Part shown: positions 33,279 to 46,100 of the stretch, one piece after another
Layout of the letters: the number at the start of each line of letters is the position of its first letter
How positions within the stretch are numbered: the stretch's first letter is position 1
Assembly: GCA_037178625.1 (NCBI GenBank)
Contig: CM074145.1
Location: forward strand, 744,001-808,000
Direction of reading: 5' to 3'
DNA length: 64,000 nt
Source: Skeletonema tropicum
Lineage: Eukaryota > Bacillariophyta > Thalassiosirophyceae > Thalassiosirales > Thalassiosiraceae
Notes under the pieces: model-generated
What the model saw: only the letters and a program-made list of their open reading frames with translations
Database searches by the model: none
What the model was told of the DNA's origin: nothing
Program-made: the position numbers and the translations under genes

Positions 33279-35542
33279 ATGATGACAACACCGCAACTGA
33301 GCGGCAGTGGCATCCGATCAGCTGCAGCAGCGGTCCTCCTCGTCACAACATTCCTTGTTATTTATCACTTCGAATCTACTAATGACCGCTACTATGACCG
33401 AAGCCTAACTATCCAGCGTCATCTATTAGCTGCAGGAGACCCGGCCAAGAAACGCCTGGCACTTCTCCGTCCGTTTGGACCACATGACATGCATTCGCTT
33501 TTGCGTTCGTTCGACTTGTGGTCGACCTACTGGCCTTGTACTTCTCATAATGACGAGTATGATGTGGAGCTGTGGAGCTCGTCTTGTCGTATTCACGTCA
33601 TGTTGTAGAAGAGGGCGGAGGCTCATCGTCCGAGAGTGATATGTTGGCTACTCAAGCCATTGATGAAATCCGTTCCAAGATGCTGGGTAACCAAAATAAA
33701 GGCTGGGGTGAATGTTTCACATGTCTGCAAATCATTGAGGCGGGTCTCGATGAACGTTCTGATCACTATACTCGAGATGAGACTGGAGTGCCTGCGCAGA
33801 TGGATTGGGTAGAAGGTCCCAATGGGCAGTTCCGTGAAAATATTGCACAGCTCATGGCGCTACCAGGTCTGCCAGGTATTGATGGTAATGAAGATGGACA
33901 TTACTACGAGCTTGCCTTTATTATGGAGCCAGATAATCAACCTCAGCGTACGGGATGGTTAAATGAAGTCCTTGATGATATCCAAGCGAACACTCCATTT
34001 GCGATACTTGGTTCCAAGTACAAAGGACATTCATGGGATGGGTTTAAACATGTCATGCCTGACTCATTGGTCAACCACATCAATGGTAATGCCATATACA
34101 ACTTGACCAATCCTCTCTTCCAAAAGTATCATGAAGAGTTGATCAGAGAGGCTGGGACCAAGTTTGCCGCGGTACCCTACGATTACCGTATCAGTCAAAT
34201 GATCCATGAAGGTAGATTCGGAACTAAACCGGAATTTCCATTCCCTTGGATTAAGCATCCTCGCTCCGGGGAGAGTATTGAGTTACATAAGAAACCAAAG
34301 TTAACACAATTTTGGAAGAAGCATGGTGGTGGAGATCTCGATGAGCAAGATGACGCCTACCCCATTAAGGAGTCAAGTGTTATGGCCAACTTTGGTGAGG
34401 GTAATTATCTCCAAAAGCACGTCCCGGGGAATGCAGCACTTGTGCATGGATTGAATGTGTATAAACCATACAATCCGGATACTCACGTGAGTTGATTCCA
34501 ATCATCTTGTACCTTCCTTCACTTCGCTATCTATTTAATCTCTGTCTCACCCACTTTAACTTTACTTTCTACACACACACTTTACTCGCAGCAAATGTCC
34601 CTCGTAGTGACTGCATGGGACAATGAAATTCATCGAAATGATCTCCTACGCGATATGAACGAAAAGTCTCACATCTTTAAAGAAGTAGTCGTGATGCAGA
34701 ATGCATTCATTCCCGATGGTGGCGCTCCCTCGGGAACTGTTCCCTACCGTCTCATTAATCGTCTCAACACCGATATTACGGACGTTTGTGATGCACCGGT
34801 ATCCACGGAGTGGTTCTACCACACCAACTCATATCATCAGGTTGCCGATGAAATTGATTTACTCTTTTCCAAGGACGATCCTGTCTCCCGTCCAGTCGTG
34901 CCTTATACTCCCGCAGATTCGTTGCATTGCAATGAATACAAGGCATGTCGGGAGACTATTCGTATTGCACGTGAGATTTATCCGGCTTTGGACAAAGTCG
35001 TCTTGGATATGGATTTACCCTACCACGTTCCAAGTCGCAATGCTTTCTGTGAGTTCTGGAAGGCCAAGTATGGCATGAATGGTGAACACCTAGCCTTGCA
35101 AGAGGGTGGACGACGCCTTGCTCTCGCAAACAGCACACCCATTGTCCCTACCGCAACAGCCTATGTGGCTTTCCTATATCAAAATGGTCTGGCTGAGCAC
35201 TTGTATCATTTTTCCAACACTCTTCTACATGGGTCAAGGAAATTGTTCGACAGAGCGGTGGAAGACAAGTATACAGCTGTATTAGTTTCTCAAACTCAAA
35301 TCGCGGCAAATATTGGGCAAGGACGAAAGCTCAAAGGTAAACCTACCGATGGCGGCGGCGGTGGTGGTGATGATGAGTGTGCTGCGTTAGGCGGTCTGTG
35401 CAAGGGTAAAGGTTCTATGCCGTGCTGTCCCTCATATACCTGTGGGGCCGATAAAGTATGTCTTGCTGCGTCCCCGTATGGTGGCTCATCCGATAGAAAG
35501 CTAAGCATGTCCGAGCCAGGTTTCCTTGTTAACGATGGCTGA
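33279..35542 (+). CDS. Glycosyltransferase-like type II membrane protein with Cys-rich tail
   Basis: Exons 33279-34486 and 34592-35542; the 105-nt intron is clean (GTGAGT...CGCAG). The N-terminus has one membrane anchor (SAAAAVLLVTTFLVIYHF). The large lumenal domain includes YYELAFIMEPDNQPQRTGW, FAILGSKYKGHSW and HINGNAIYNLTNPLF, which resemble a GT-A-like sugar transferase (EPD where DxD is expected); family assignment is tentative. The C-terminus carries a knottin-like cluster (CAALGGLCKGKGSMPCC...C...C) after a Gly run. An 8-bp tandem duplication of GTGGAGCT at 33564-33579 shifts the frame; removing one copy restores a continuous 716-residue protein. Confidence 0.78.
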
Positions 35543-36419
35543 AAAACCTGTCTTCATCTTCATCCTCTCCACCACACTCTCATCTTGTGGTTGTGGAAAA
35601 GCTTAGGATTATAGATAGAGAGGAGGAGATCATCTTAGGGATCGCTAATATCAATCACTCACAATGAGAACGCAACGAAATGTCAGAACACTCCTTGTCA
35701 TTTTGGGATTACTTTGTTTGAATTACCTCGGTAATTCTATGTCATTCTATCGTTCACAAACCACTTTTTAGCTTTAGAACGGCCATTTATCCTGTTTGTT
35801 TCACGCTTAATGACTATTGTTTCACTAGCCTAAAGTTTTGGAGAACTCTCGTGCGATCTCCATCGCAATTGCTCTGGATCATTGCTTACAATAACTCTAA
35901 TTAGGTCAACCTGTTTGAATAATCAATCCTCTTATCGAGTCCTTCAACATGCGCAGTTAAGGGAAGCCTTACCATTGCCAGTTGATAGCTACAATAGCTA
36001 TATTTAGCACTCAGAGGGGAATGCGACTAGATGTATGATAATGCGTGCTGGCTGGTTTAGGTCAATAAAGTAGTGTTGGTGTAGGCAGCTAGTTTCTACG
36101 GAGATGTAAGAGACCACAGCTGAAATCGATGGTTACGCTGATTTGGGCAGAATGTGCGTTGGATATTGGATAAGTAACATTGTATCGTAACTGTAACACT
36201 GTAACAATTATTACTTTACTTCCCGCCTCCCGCCCTTTTTGCAACCCAACTTCTTCCAACTCAAAATTTTGAAAATGCACGACATGAAATTTATTTGCCG
36301 TTGAGTCAAAAAATAAAGACGCTGCATGCATTTCACTGCATGCAACAAAGCTGCCTTTCATCAACACTAGCGCCAAATAATAAACTCCATTGATAAGCAA
36401 GCTCGCCTCCTCTTGAACG
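35543..36419. other. Intergenic
   Basis: A 35-codon ORF at 35663 (MRTQRNVRTLLVILGLLC...) has a hydrophobic stretch but no support as a gene. Otherwise nothing is seen apart from the 5' flank of the HA-repeat gene. Confidence 0.45.
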
Positions 36420-38994
36420 ATGCCGAAAGTTGTACCACGAGCCAAATTACCGCCCCCCGAAGAAGTAGCGGCAGCGGCAGCGGCAGCAGCAGCGGCCGCA
36501 GATGATGCCGTGGCGGTGGTTGATGTTGAAGTTCCTCCCCTCCCCCCAATCCTCCCCAACAACGAAGAGGAGATTGTTGCAACAGCCTCCGATGGGGAAG
36601 AAGGAGTTATCGAGCATGCAACCAAAGTGGCTGCTGAGAAACCCGCCAACAAAGATGATGATGATGAAAATAATAATCAGGTAGTAGAGCAGCCGACGTT
36701 TTATGCCGTTCGTGTGGGATACGCCGCTTGTCCCAACTGTCCCTCCTCCACAACGAAAACGGATGGCGCTGCCGACGCAGCTTCGCCATCCCCCTCAGGC
36801 AGTGGCAGCAGTTGTAGCCACGTGTCTACAATTCGATCCGCCATCTTTCTACGCTGGGAAGATGTAAAGCAATTTGTCGAATTTCAAGAGCCCACTCCCC
36901 CCGCAGCCGCAGCGGCTTCCGCCACAACTGGTGCGGCTGTCAACGTTCCCTTTCATCACAATGTCGAATACAAGGAATTCACAGATATGGAACGAGCTCT
37001 TAAATATCTTCAACAGGTGACTCCCCCCTCGACAAATAAACATTGGTGGAACGTCCGTTCTACTCCTCGTAACGCTAACAAATTGCCTGTCAAGAGTTTT
37101 AACCCGCCCACTAAAAAGTGGGAAGCAATGTATCAAGCTTCACTCGATTTCAAAGCCAAGTATGGCCATATTAACATCCTATCACACGATGTCACTTCTG
37201 AACAGGAGTATGAACTGGTCAAATGGGTCAAGTATCAACGTTCCTCCTACAAGTCATACTTGGAGGATAACATGGGGAGAAATCACGCCATGACATCCTC
37301 CAAGGTCTACCGATTGAAAGAGGCGGGGTTTGATTGGATTGTCGACGACAAGAACAAGTGGTTGGGTGAAGGAACGTCTCCCAATGCAGCCACCGGTAAG
37401 AGGAAGAGAGGCCGTCCTCGAAAGAGTGACACTCCTTTTGTTCCCTCACCACCGAAAAAGAAGAACAAATTAGAGTCCTTGAGTAGGAATCGTCCCATTC
37501 GTCAAAAGTGGTTGGAGATGCTCGAGTCACTCAAGCAGTACAATACTACTCATGGCACTGTCAACATTCCCGAAGATGACAACTCCGAAGAACACAAGGA
37601 GTTGAAATCATGGGTCAAGACACAAAAAGCCAACTATATCCGATGGAAGGCTGGAGCAGATGTGGGCATGACTCAGGAAAAGGCCGACTTGCTCACCGAA
37701 TTGGGTATGGAATTTGCACCCAGTTGGGATGAAATGTTTGCTCAAGTCGTGGCATACAAAGCTCAACATGGTCATATTAAAGTTACGAGTGAGGAGGATG
37801 CCGCTTTGGCAAGTTGGATGTCGAAACAGAATTATGTGTTGGGAAGACATTTGAACGGGATGACGACAAGGTTGAAGAAGGAGCAGGTTAGTCGATTGGT
37901 GAATGTTGGGTTTGAGGGTGGAAGGAAGAAGTTTGTGAATGGGGATATGAGGGTGGAGGGGAGTAAAAGTAGTGGTATTGATTTTGATGCCAAATGGGAT
38001 TCAATGTATTTACAGTTGGTTGCGTACAAGGGTGAAAATGTGAGTGTTGCATTTATGATGTTGTTGTGTGCGTTTGCGGTGCCTTTTTGAGGTGTGTGCT
38101 TATAGTTGGTCCATGTTTTCTTATTCTTGTCCTTCATTACCGCACAGGGTCACTGCAACGTTCCGACTTCGGCCGGCACCGACCTCTCCAATTGGGTAGC
38201 AGCTCAACGTAGGATGTACGGAAAGCTTATCTCCGGTAAACCAGGCAAGAGAAGTTTCCTAGATGCATCCAAAATGCAGCGCTTGACTGAACTTGGGTTC
38301 CAATTCCGCCCTCGTGGATCGTACTACTCTTGGGAAGAGCAAATGGTGGAAGTTAGAAAGTACAAGGAGGAGAATGGGGATTGTAAGATTCCTGTCAATC
38401 ATGAAAGGTTGGGTAGTTTTGTAAAGTTGGTTCGACGTGAACATAAGAAGTATGTACAGGGGAAGAAGTGTGGAATGACAGCAGCAAGGGAGGCTGAATT
38501 GAAGGAACTTGGGTTCGTATTTGAGGGAGGAAAGACTCCCGAGAGGAGGGTGACACAGCTCAAGAGTTGGGAAGAACGTTACCAAGATTTGGTGTAAGTT
38601 GTCTTGTGTCTGATCTCATCGTCTAGTCCCATTTCTGTCATTGCACTCTCGATCTCATCTCATTTATCTTTGCCATTCAAACACAATTATTAGTCGGTAC
38701 AAGGAACAGAATGGGGATACTGTCGTCCCTCAAAACTCCGGACGTCTCGGACAATGGGTGCACGCACAACGTGTTCACTACAAAAAATTCAAGAAAGGTG
38801 AGCCATCTCAAATGACTGCCGAAAAGGCACTGAAATTGTCAGAGATTGGATTCTGCTTTGATGCTGCAGAACGTTTCCGCGGCAGTAGGATTGGTAGCAG
38901 GGTCAGTAATGTCCAGAGGCCGATGGATGTGGAGGAAGTTGTGCAGGGTCAGATTTCGGACGTAGCACCTCCGTTGAATGGCTCCTTTTACTAG
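36420..38994 (+). CDS. Helicase-associated (HA) domain repeat protein
   Basis: Three exons: 36420-38039, 38148-38593, 38694-38994 (introns 108 and 100 nt), giving 788 residues. After an Ala-rich, acidic N-terminus there are six ~70-residue HA repeats with the pattern W-x(8)-Y/F...GH/GD-x-x-(V/I)P...L..W(V)..QR..Y...L...GF, for example YKAQHGHIKV; NWVAAQRRMY; QWVHAQRVHYKKF. A basic AT-hook-like motif (KRKRGRPRKSD) between repeats 1 and 2 suggests a nuclear DNA-binding role. HA-repeat proteins are greatly expanded in diatoms and most have no assigned function. Introns split repeats 4 and 6. Confidence 0.92.
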
Positions 38995-39739
38995 AGGGTT
39001 ATTTCTGTGCAGGTGCAAAAATAGGATTGTAATTGTGTGTTTCGTTTTCATAAATAAAGTTAGAAAAATGTGTTTCGTTTCAAGTCTCTTTCGTCGCGAA
39101 TGAGAATAGTCATCAGGTCTCTGAAATTCAGTATGCATGTTTGATTGTAACTCTATCTCACTATTCTCAAATCAATAGAGAATAGTTCTCCACCCTTCTG
39201 AGATCTGTCGCCCTTTTAATCACATCAATCTTGTCAGCTTAATCAGAGGTGCAGAGACAGGATACAAACAAAGTGAGTAAGTGAACAAATGGCATGTGAA
39301 GGGTTGTGACTTTGGCGTGAGTCACGTTAAGTATTGACACATCTGAAATGGCACAGTCAGCCCCATCAAAACAAAACAAAAACGGAAACGGACAAAGATC
39401 ATGACGGACTTCGCCTCGGCGCCTTCTCGTACTCAATAAGTTGTAGAGCCACTCGTGCTACTTACGCCTACCAACATTCGCCGCATCACTCGACCCACTT
39501 TTGACTTTAGACAGCAAAGAACCCACATTGATTTCTCTCAAGAATATCAGGTGAAAACATTTCACACTTGTTTCCGCAGCAAACCGAACCCCACGACAGC
39601 CCCGCCCCAGACAGCATCCTACCATATCTTCATAAATTATAATTTTGCAGCACCACTGCACGACACATCAACAGTGAAATATAGCTACTATAACATTGCT
39701 ACTAATCAATCAATAAGAATCAAATCCGATAACGCCGCC
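38995..39739. other. Intergenic, with likely poly(A) signal
   Basis: ATAAATAAAG at about 39050 lies ~55 bases after the HA-gene stop and is a good polyadenylation signal. The rest holds the 5' flank of the next gene; upstream codons in its frame from 39455 are open but lack a leader-like start. Confidence 0.5.
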
Positions 39740-41201
39740 ATGAAAGATGATAACATCAACCAACAGCCGCGAAACCAATCATCACAGCACGATGATCCAC
39801 CCTCTCGCCCAGGCACAGAATCAATCCAGCACCTCAAGCAAATAGGATCTACCATCGGATCTTTCGCTCTAAAACCCCTACGCGACTTTGCTCTCGCTGA
39901 AAAACTCAATGCATTGAATATCGACATGGAAGAAAGGCAGCAGCAAAAGGAAATACAAGCGTACAGACAGCAGTTGGAAGATCAGGATAGGGAACGGCGT
40001 GAGAAGGAACGTGCGTCGGAATTGTTGGCACGTCAACTGCAAGATGAGGAGGACCAACATGAGTGTGAACGTATCAAGTTGGAGGCTGATAGAGCATGTC
40101 AACGAGTTGGGAGACAGTATGATTCGTTGGTGAAATTTATCGAGGGCAACCCATCAGGCACGTATGATGAATTCATTGAGTTTTTATTGGTTGGTGGCGG
40201 CAGAAATGCAACAGATGAAAATGAAAGTATTGGTGATGACTACAATGCTCTGTTATTTGAGAATTTTTACGATGAACATTCACCTTATAGGAAGTTATGG
40301 AATGATAATTTAACGTTGGGACTCTCTGATCATGCGTCCACAATGGAAGGCCGTCACTTTGCCGCAGCAATACCAACCTATGACAATAACGGATCTAGCG
40401 AGTATCAAGTTGGATTGAAAGATTCGTCCTCTTCAACAACACGTGAAAGAACGCATTCAGAGGATGAGAGGTTAAGGAATCTTGGCCAGGTAATACGTGA
40501 TCGGACAGCACAAATCGACAGAACAAAGTTGAAGCAACAACTGGGATCAGCCTTTAGCATGGTTTCAAATATAGCGTTAAAACCACTCCGAGATATGGAA
40601 ATGGCAGAGAAATTAAACGCAATGAATATTGATATGGAAGATGCAAAGGCAAAACGGGAGATTGATCAACACATGAGGAATCTGCAAGAGGAAAAGGAGT
40701 TGCAAGAAATGATGCGAATCAAGAAGGAGGCAGAAGAGAGTTGTCTCGAGGCGACAAAGGATCATTTACTTGGATTTTTGAGAGAGCATCCAAGTGCCAA
40801 TTACAATGAATGGATTGAAGACCTCGTAAGTTCCATTTGTCTGTTAAATACGTGCGTAACTATGTATTCCTTACCGTTCTTCTAACATGTCTTTGATGCA
40901 GCATCCAGAGAATGCACACGCAGGCACCCTACTCGAGGGGCTGTCAAAAACGATCGATCACAGGTTCTACGTTGAAGAGAGTGATCACCGAAGGCTGTGG
41001 AATGATAACTTGCACACGTATTTAGAACCAAACTCCAAGGGGCGGGCATTTGTCGCAGTTCGTGCAAAGCAAAAGAAAGATAATGGAGACTATGTCGATG
41101 CGGAGGATCTACTTTCAGGTGATGCTAACGACTTTACTGGTGGTGATGTCGGATCAAAGAAAGGTGGCACTGACGAATTTGATTTGATTAATTTTGACTG
41201 A
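39740..41201 (+). CDS. Coiled-coil protein with duplicated module, unknown function
   Basis: ATG 39740 is chosen for its strong context (GCCGCCATGA); the frame is open further upstream to 39455. Exons 39740-40825 and 40902-41201 (intron 76 nt), 461 residues. Two similar halves each contain ALKPLRDFALAEKLNALNID / ALKPLRDMEMAEKLNAMNID, a charged Gln/Glu/Arg coiled coil, a short globular piece (FIEGNPSGTYDEFIEFL / FLREHPSANYNEWIEDL) and KLWNDNL / RLWNDNL. No known domain; probably cytosolic or nuclear. Confidence 0.85.
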
Positions 41202-41218
41202 TAATTGAAATTACAACA

Positions 41219-42558
41219 TCACTTCTTTGGCTTAATGGCTTCAAAGAAATCCTTTTCCTTTTCAGCACAGTATGCTGCGTATTCTTTCGCCCAATCCTCG
41301 CCTTCCACCTCTGCCTCCTTCCCTTTGACCTCATTTTCTTCTTTATCACTATCGTCGTCCCTTGTCTTCTCCTTCTCGTCTAAATATGCCTGATATTGCA
41401 AGGCCCAGTCCATATCATCATCTTCATCATTATCCACATCTTTCTCGTTGGATGTTTCATCATTCAAAAGTTCCCTGTGGTGCATTTCCCACTCATCATT
41501 TTAGACACTACTATTCTCCACGAATCGCTCAAAATATAACAATCAACTATTACATCATATTATACTCACGGCATCTCCATAACCTGACTAACCCCCGGGT
41601 ACGGCGGCATTCTAATCCCATACTTCTCCGCAAGACCCGGTGGCAAAAACCTCCCACCCACAAAATGTCTCCCTTTAAACTGCTTTGAAGATAATTTGGG
41701 TGCTGTCAAACTAATTAATACATCTGGTTGAAATTTGCCAGATCCTTCTTCGGTCATGTCTCCCCCGTCGACATTCCATGAAGAGGGAACATCCACACTA
41801 ACCAGTAGACTTTTTTGTTCGGTTTGCAACGTGATCATTTGAGAGATGGCAGTTGCAAAGGGTTCCCTCGGAGCTGTGCCACGGAATGAGAATCCAAATA
41901 TTGCATCAACTATAATGTCGTACTTCGTTTTTTCATTATCATCTCCATCGGTTGTTGTTGCTGGTATTTCGTCCAAGATGGGGATATCAAGATCATCCAA
42001 TTGTTGTACCAGATTGATAAAGTGTGATTTGGTAGATCGCTTTGGATAGACTACAATGGGTTGGAAACCAAAGTGGAAGAGATGTCGTGCTGCTACGAGA
42101 CCGTCTCCTCCATTATTGCCAGGACTGCAAAAGAGCAACAATAAATGAGCATATGTTTTATAACTTAAGTATAAAATTTCGTCAATCGATCATGATGTAA
42201 GTAAACTGACTCACCCACAAACCAACAGCACACGCTTCTTCTTAATGTTTGCATCCTCACTCCCAACCGTATAAACAGCTTCGGCGACCGAAAGTCCGGC
42301 CAATTCCATCAATTGCTCCAATGAAAATCCAGGCGTAGACATGAGCTCCACATCTAGATCTGCTGCATCCTTTGCGTTTAGGTATCCAGTGTCGATTGTT
42401 GATTGTGACGACATGGTGAAAGATGTGCTGCTGAATGATGCGTGATGAGATGAGGTGGTTGTTTCAAGTAGTCGGGAGGAGGAGGATGTAAAGGCTGTTG
42501 TAGAGGATAGAGTGGCCAGTGTGAGGAGGCGATTAACGTGGCGGAACATCATCGTCAT
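41219..42558 (-). CDS. NAXE: NAD(P)H-hydrate epimerase (YjeF_N domain)
   Basis: Exons 42558-42215, 42124-41570, 41474-41219 (introns 90 and 95 nt), 384 residues. The enzyme interconverts R and S forms of damaged NAD(P)HX so the dehydratase can repair it. YjeF_N signatures: LNAKDAADLDVELMS, LMELAGLSVAEAV, GPGNNGGDGLVAARHL, DAIFGFSFRG and VDVPSSWNVDGG. The first ~50 residues are Ser/Thr-rich with a hydrophobic start, consistent with an organelle transit peptide. Odd feature: a C-terminal acidic extension with two DWAxxYxAYxxEKEK copies not typical of the family. Confidence 0.94.
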
Positions 42559-43124
42559 GGTTGTTGTTGTTATGAGTTTGGTTTTGGGTTCTCTTTTTCG
42601 TTCGGTTATTTGCTACGCACGTGAGTTACGCGGTATTTGGGGCTAGCTATCTATGTATGAGGAAAGTGTCAGGTAATGAGTTGCGCGGCTGTCCCTGTGG
42701 ACAACTACTGTGTGTCGATAATAATAACAGAAATTCAGTAGTTGTCATCTGTACAATTGAGTAATAAGAGGGGGGGAGGTTGGTGATAGTGCCTTGAAGG
42801 GGATGATTTGGACTGTGGGCCATTGTGTTCATTGTAGTTGTAGAGGATGGAGAGGGCCTTGAGTCCGGCTGAACCGTTTGCGAAGCAGATTTCTCTCCCG
42901 GATAGAATAGTTGTGTGCAGTAGGTGGATGGATGCACAGGACCCAGAATATCTCCTTCAAAGCATCACTTTACATACTTAGACTTGGTTCAATCTTGTTT
43001 ATAAACTCATTATTGCTGGGTTTTTTCTCTGAGAGCATTCCATATGCCTCCAGAAAAATACTGGCAATGTAGGTGACGCATTCCGTCATCGTTGTTCATC
43101 GGTGATCACTCGCTCTTACTCTCA
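42559..43124. other. Intergenic containing a gene fragment
   Basis: Holds the NAXE 5' flank and the fragment listed separately at 42715-42980. Confidence 0.5.
42715..42980 (-). pseudogene. Fragment related to the 14.4-kb gene
   Basis: Reading minus: GDILGPVHPSTYCTQLF, then after a frame change FANGSAGLKALSILYNYN and NGPQ. This parallels STYYTQIFGRTVCKANGSAG and NNGP at 14423-14842. A frame shift near 42897 and lack of surrounding exons argue for a relic. Family unknown. Confidence 0.55.
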
Positions 43125-46100
43125 CTAGCTCATCAAGTCATAGAATAGAGCCTGATTGGAATCAATGGCATCTCTTAGTCCTGGGTGCTGCTGAATAATT
43201 TCACGGAGCAAAACCTGTCCTGAAGCAAAGCCGTTCTGGAAGCTTCGTCGCAGCTCCTGGAATCGTGGATGATTGCGCAGTACATCTAATTCATTCCGTG
43301 CTGGTGCTGGTTGAGGGACGTTCGCAGCATTGACATTGACATTGGCGGCAGCAGGCGCAACAGCTGCTTGATGATGGTTGGCAGAATGAGTATCATTATA
43401 ATTCACGACAACGTTGTCAGCTGGCATCTCATCATTACCACTTGAAGAGTCGTTGAGCTCCTCAGTACTATCACCTTCGATTTCGCTGCTATCACCATCG
43501 CCACTGTCACATTCACAATTGTTTGGGAAGCAATGATCACAGCCTTTGTAGTAATAGCCCATTTCAATATCTAGCTCATCCTCTGGTGAATTCCTTGATG
43601 GCCACCAACCAGCGTAGACATTATGAGGCTCAATATTCCTTCGTTGGGCTGCAGCAATGATCTGCCCTGGAACAATCGTGTACACAGGAGGTTTCTCGTC
43701 TTCCTGGTCTGTTTCTTCGTCATTGAGAGGTTGAGTGAGCGGAGGCGGTGGCACATAAAACATATCAACGTAGCCAGGAAGAATTCTCAATTTGTAAGGG
43801 AGTACTTGTTTAGGACCGAGGAACCGGGCGCTCTTCGACATTTCCACTGATGATTCGTACGCCTCTACTAGTAGAACGCCCAGAGTATGAAGAAGTTCAG
43901 CTTCGGCAATCTCAAAAGCAGCACCGGTTAATCGAATTATCCCAGCCCTGTAAGCGAGTTTCCTGATGATTTTGCGGCCAGAATCTGGTGGCAATAAATC
44001 CTTGCAGTTATTTGCTGGCCATCGCCAAACAGTGTTACTGGATGATGCAAGACCACACGAGCAAAGAAAGCTAAGATCTTCCACTCCATGATAATTTGCT
44101 GCCACATTACACTTCAACTGTTTTTCCTGAGAAGGCATGAGAGTAAAATCCTGCTCCCGGACCTCCGTTCTCCCACAATGAATTGCCGTCAACAATGCAT
44201 CCTCAAGTCTCTTCACCATGTATCCCTGTAATAATTCTATCAATACGATAAGAACAAGATGATATATGGTTAGCGGCAGAGTTAAAAGCTGCTTATACGC
44301 TAGCCTTTCTAATACGTACCAAAAAGATGATGAACAGTGTCTCCTCGGAGCCGAAAAGAAACAGCTGCCCCAAAATGATTCATTCTTGCCAAAATCTGAG
44401 CTGCCAATTTATGCAACTCGTCTGCATACAATGGAAATCCATCGACCACGCATTCGTCACAAATGACCTCCATTATTTCATTGTTGGTGTTCTGTTGAAA
44501 GCTTCTAATATAGCGCAGCCCTACAGCTTCAGCCGCCGTTGCGGCTTTGTAGCCATGTACTTTTCTGATGGAAGGGTGACCGCATTTATGATGAATCACA
44601 CCGTCATTGTCTATGTCCACATCTGTGCTGAATTTTTTGCAAACAGTCGCTAGAAGGTTGAGTTCAGCTTGAGTTGTAGTGGTGTAGATGAGAATAGTCC
44701 GTAGCAAACTTTGACGAATGCCAAGTAGCGAAGGAGTCTCTGTTTTATCCTCCTCATATGCCGAAGAATCAGCTTGGTATACGTAAATCGAGGCATTGGC
44801 AGCCGCTGCTTGCTGCTCTTCCAATGCAACTTGCTCATTGCTTACTTCCATAGCTTCCTCGAATGAGGCTGCGCTTTCGTCATCACTATCGACAAGATCA
44901 AGCACTCGGTACTCTCCCCAGGAAAGAGGCTCCTCACATTCAGCATCAAATGAGGTCCTCATATTTGCAACGTGATCAAGACAAGTAGCAGCTTCTACCG
45001 CAATGGATTCAATCGAGGAGTCTTGTAAACTCACCAGCAACGGAAGAAGGCCGGTACCTCTCATCAATGATTCAATGTTGTCTTCATTAGCGTGTGATGC
45101 AAGAGAGATGCATACGAAAGATAAATTTGTCTCAACACTTTTATCTTCACTTGTATTTAGGATATGTACAAGTCTTTGCACCAAATTTGCGTCGATTGCT
45201 TGCTGAATGGGGGGCTTTTCAACCTCGAATATCTTATGAAGTAAGGAAGAGCACTTCGGTAAACTCTCTACCTGATCATCGGAAAATATGATAGGGAAGA
45301 TACCATCATGAACTTTAGCATCGATCACCTTTTGAATGTGATCGTTTGCAGCGATAACCAGTAGACTTTGAGACCCCTTGACCTTCACGTCTTCTGACGA
45401 GTGCAACAACTCAACAAGCTTTGGAATGCCACCTGCATTTACCATTGCCTCGACGTGGTCCTTCTTCTCGCCGACCAACATATCGACCAATCCGAGTAGA
45501 GCAATCTTGGTAATGCTATCTTCAGATGAATTTAACAACCGAGTAAATTTGGGAATCACTTTAGCATCAATGATCGTCTTTCGTTGTCCTTCTGTACCTT
45601 TAGCAAAAATGATTCCTAATGCACCTGCTGCTTCCATTTGAATTTCTTTGTCAATAGTATCCAAGGCTTCTGTCAAGCAGGGTATAGCATCATTAATGCC
45701 TTCCATTGTTACGTCATTTTCCAAATCCACGAGACGCCTGAGGAGCTTGAAGCAATCACTCAAAATGGCTTCGTATTGATAGATGAAGGGACATTCCTCG
45801 TCATAATAGTCAACCAATATCTGCACGACGGCCTTCAAATACGGACGGATATCTGAAGATGTGACACAAAGTCTACGCTTGTCAATTGGAAGGCCTACCT
45901 CATCCTTCAAAATAACTAGCGATTTTTCGGATAGATGGCATTGATATTTCTTGGGGAGTGTTGATCCTCCAATGAATGACTTTGAAACTGCGTCGTGCAC
46001 TTTTTGTGCAGACAACTTTTTTACATCCAATTCAGCATATTGAATCACTCTCTTGATCTCGGCAAGCTGAGCGTTTGTGTACTTGACAATTATGAGTGCT

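Noticed and set aside
35663..35770. 35-codon hydrophobic ORF
   Set aside because: No downstream exon or conservation can be seen; could be chance.
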